DNA of 7,434 nt, from NCBI GenBank assembly GCA_034430275.1, contig DAOUEW010000011.1, forward strand, positions 1 through 7,434. Reading direction: 5' to 3'. The notes beneath the pieces were generated by a model. The model was not told where the DNA came from, did no database searches, and worked only from the letters and a program-made list of their open reading frames with translations. This DNA is from JAUVXJ01 sp034430275. Lineage in GTDB: Bacteria > Chloroflexota > Anaerolineae > UBA7937 > B3-Chlor. Both the position numbers and the translations under genes were made by a program. Shown one piece after another: positions 6,257 to 7,434 of this stretch (its first letter is position 1; every line of letters begins with the position of its first letter).

Positions 6257-7111
6257 TTGAAGGAGGAGACGCGGCGTATCCTGGAGACCTACGACCCTCA
6301 GCGCGCCGGCGAGACGGCCAAGGCCCTGAAGGCCCTCTGGTCGCAGGCGCCCCTCAAGGAAGGCGGTGCCGCGCTGGTCAAGGCTGAGATTCGCGAGAAG
6401 TACCAGGCCCTCGGTGTCCCCGTCCCGGCTCTGGGAGAGATAGGAAAGGAGATCGGCAAGGTCGCGCGGAAACGTGTAGAAGATCATCTCCCTCTGGCCA
6501 GGCTACTGTGGGATCATTATGGGCGTGAAGGGCGTCTGGTGGCCAGCAGCTTCCTGGGCCCCATGGAACTGGCGGCTCCCGAGCAGGTGATCCCCGTGAT
6601 CGAGGAACTGGCGCGAACCTGTATCACCTGGGAGGACTGCGACCAACTGGCCATGAGGGCGCTGGAACCTGTCGTGCGCAAGGACCCGGACCGGTATCTG
6701 GCGACTATGATCCCCTGGGTCGGGGACCCCAACAAGTGGGTGCGCAGGGCCGGCATTACCGTCATCGCCCGGCTGCCCAGGAAATACCCACAGCGGACTG
6801 AAACCTGCCTGAGGATGGTGGAGCCGGCGCTGGATGACGTGGACCTAGACGTCCGGCGAGCGGTGAGCTTCGCCATCCGTATGGGGGCGCGTGGAGAGCC
6901 GGAGGCGGTAGCCACGTTCATCGAGAGGCAGGCCCACCGTAGCGATCCCTCTTCCATCCGGGTCCTGTGCGATGCTATCCGCAGCATGACCAAGAAGTTC
7001 CTTCCTCACTTCAAGGACCTCTTGCCCATCTATGAGAACTGGCAAAGCTCCGTCGATGCCAAGTCCCAGCGGAGCGTGGCCAGCGCCATCAGCATCCTCC
7101 GTTCGGCCTAG
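6257..7111 (+). CDS. AlkD-like DNA alkylation repair protein (HEAT-repeat glycosylase)
   Basis: About 284 residues, all helical in character, resembling the DNA_alkylation/AlkD family of HEAT-repeat glycosylases that remove positively charged alkylated purines. W125 and D129 in ITWEDCDQLA have the W-x3-D spacing of Bacillus cereus AlkD W109/D113. R164 in KWVRRAGI lies 35 residues after D129, as R148 does after D113. The third AlkD aromatic (W187, in an AIGWALR-like segment) appears to be F205 in AVSFAIR. The start is uncertain: TTG at 6257 lies 16 nt from GAGGAG, whereas a CTG at 6245 would be 4 nt away, and an in-frame TAG at 6227 limits any extension. No ATG is available near the N-terminus. 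It follows the radical SAM gene and precedes the DUF6504-like gene by 17 nt, suggesting an operon. Confidence 0.85.
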   Translation: MKEETRRILETYDPQRAGETAKALKALWSQAPLKEGGAALVKAEIREKYQALGVPVPALGEIGKEIGKVARKRVEDHLPLARLLWDHYGREGRLVASSFLGPMELAAPEQVIPVIEELARTCITWEDCDQLAMRALEPVVRKDPDRYLATMIPWVGDPNKWVRRAGITVIARLPRKYPQRTETCLRMVEPALDDVDLDVRRAVSFAIRMGARGEPEAVATFIERQAHRSDPSSIRVLCDAIRSMTKKFLPHFKDLLPIYENWQSSVDAKSQRSVASAISILRSA

Positions 7112-7128
7112 CGGCCGGGCAAAGCACG

Positions 7129-7434
7129 ATGATGGAGTTCTACGCTGAAGAGATCGAGGTCAGATTCGACCAGGAGCCGGTCTTCGAGAAGAGACCAGGC
7201 CCGCCCTCTGCCTTCACCTGGCGCGGCCAGGAACACGTCGTCGTCGAGGTGCTCAAGGAGTGGCACGACTACCGTAAGAGAGGGAAGAGCAAGAACCTAT
7301 ATGAGAGGGAGCGGGGAAGCTACTGGGTCAAGAAAAGTGAGAGGCGTGGTTCCTGGGGTGTCGGGCGGGACCACTACCGTGTGCGCACCGCCAGCGGCGA
7401 GGTCTTCGACATCTACTACGACCGGGCCCCCAAA
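7129..7434 (+). CDS. DUF6504-like protein, 3' end beyond window
   Basis: An open frame of 102 codons runs off the right edge from ATG at 7129 (a second ATG follows immediately at 7132), 17 nt after the AlkD-like gene. The visible protein is highly charged and soluble. The segments EVRFDQEPVFEKRPGPPSAF, FTWRGQEHVVVEVLKEWHDY, SYWVKKSERRGSWGVGRDHY, then RVRTASGEVFDIYYDR, follow the DUF6504 pattern: an E-V leader, FxWRGxxxxVxEVLxxW, a W-rich centre, and a final YRVxTxxGxxFDIYYD. Such proteins are often encoded beside Y-family DNA polymerase genes; their function is unknown. No strong ribosome-binding site is seen, so translational coupling to the previous gene is possible. Confidence 0.65.
   Translation, partial: MMEFYAEEIEVRFDQEPVFEKRPGPPSAFTWRGQEHVVVEVLKEWHDYRKRGKSKNLYERERGSYWVKKSERRGSWGVGRDHYRVRTASGEVFDIYYDRAPK

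Overview
The window looks like chromosomal core and repair DNA from a GC-rich bacterium with Gram-positive-style regulation. It has consensus sigma-70/SigA promoters, a T-box riboswitch and a GAAC-N4-GTTC (LexA-type) operator. Chloroflexota fits best (T-box, GAAC-N4-GTTC box, intergenic GTAGGGGCG-type palindrome, DUF6504-like protein), but this is inferred from gene content and is not proved by any single marker. No insertion sequence, phage gene, CRISPR array or rRNA is visible.

Layout. The minus strand (131-1279) carries a PLP-dependent class-V aminotransferase-like enzyme, with its own promoter at 1425-1453 and a leader of about 140 nt. A possible partial gene runs off the left edge on the same strand. 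Divergent from these is a plus-strand unit with a promoter at 1483-1511 and a tRNA-Val(GAC) at 1523-1596. About 35 nt further on is a complete T-box leader (about 1630-1892) whose most likely specifier codon is ACC (Thr). The T-box is followed by a ten-helix EamA/DMT transporter (1910-2815) and by thrS, encoding threonyl-tRNA synthetase without its TGS domain (2921-4654). The unit probably senses uncharged tRNA-Thr and raises both the charging enzyme and a membrane transporter, which would make threonine or a related compound a candidate transport substrate.

A 369-nt gap (4655-5023) holds two hairpins after thrS, a 33-nt near-perfect palindrome, a short 9-nt-phased repeat, and a perfect TTGACA-17-TATAAT promoter whose start region is covered by a LexA-type box (4961-4974). 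This promoter reads into a DNA-repair-like cluster. The cluster comprises a radical SAM protein with a C-terminal helix-hairpin-helix (5024-6148), an AlkD-like HEAT-repeat DNA glycosylase (about 6257-7111), and a DUF6504-like protein cut by the right edge (7129 onward).

The two points most worth pursuing are the threonine T-box linking an EamA transporter to thrS, and the apparently SOS-controlled radical SAM/HhH plus AlkD-like plus DUF6504 cluster. The second may be a damage-inducible base-repair or base-modification module whose chemistry is not established.
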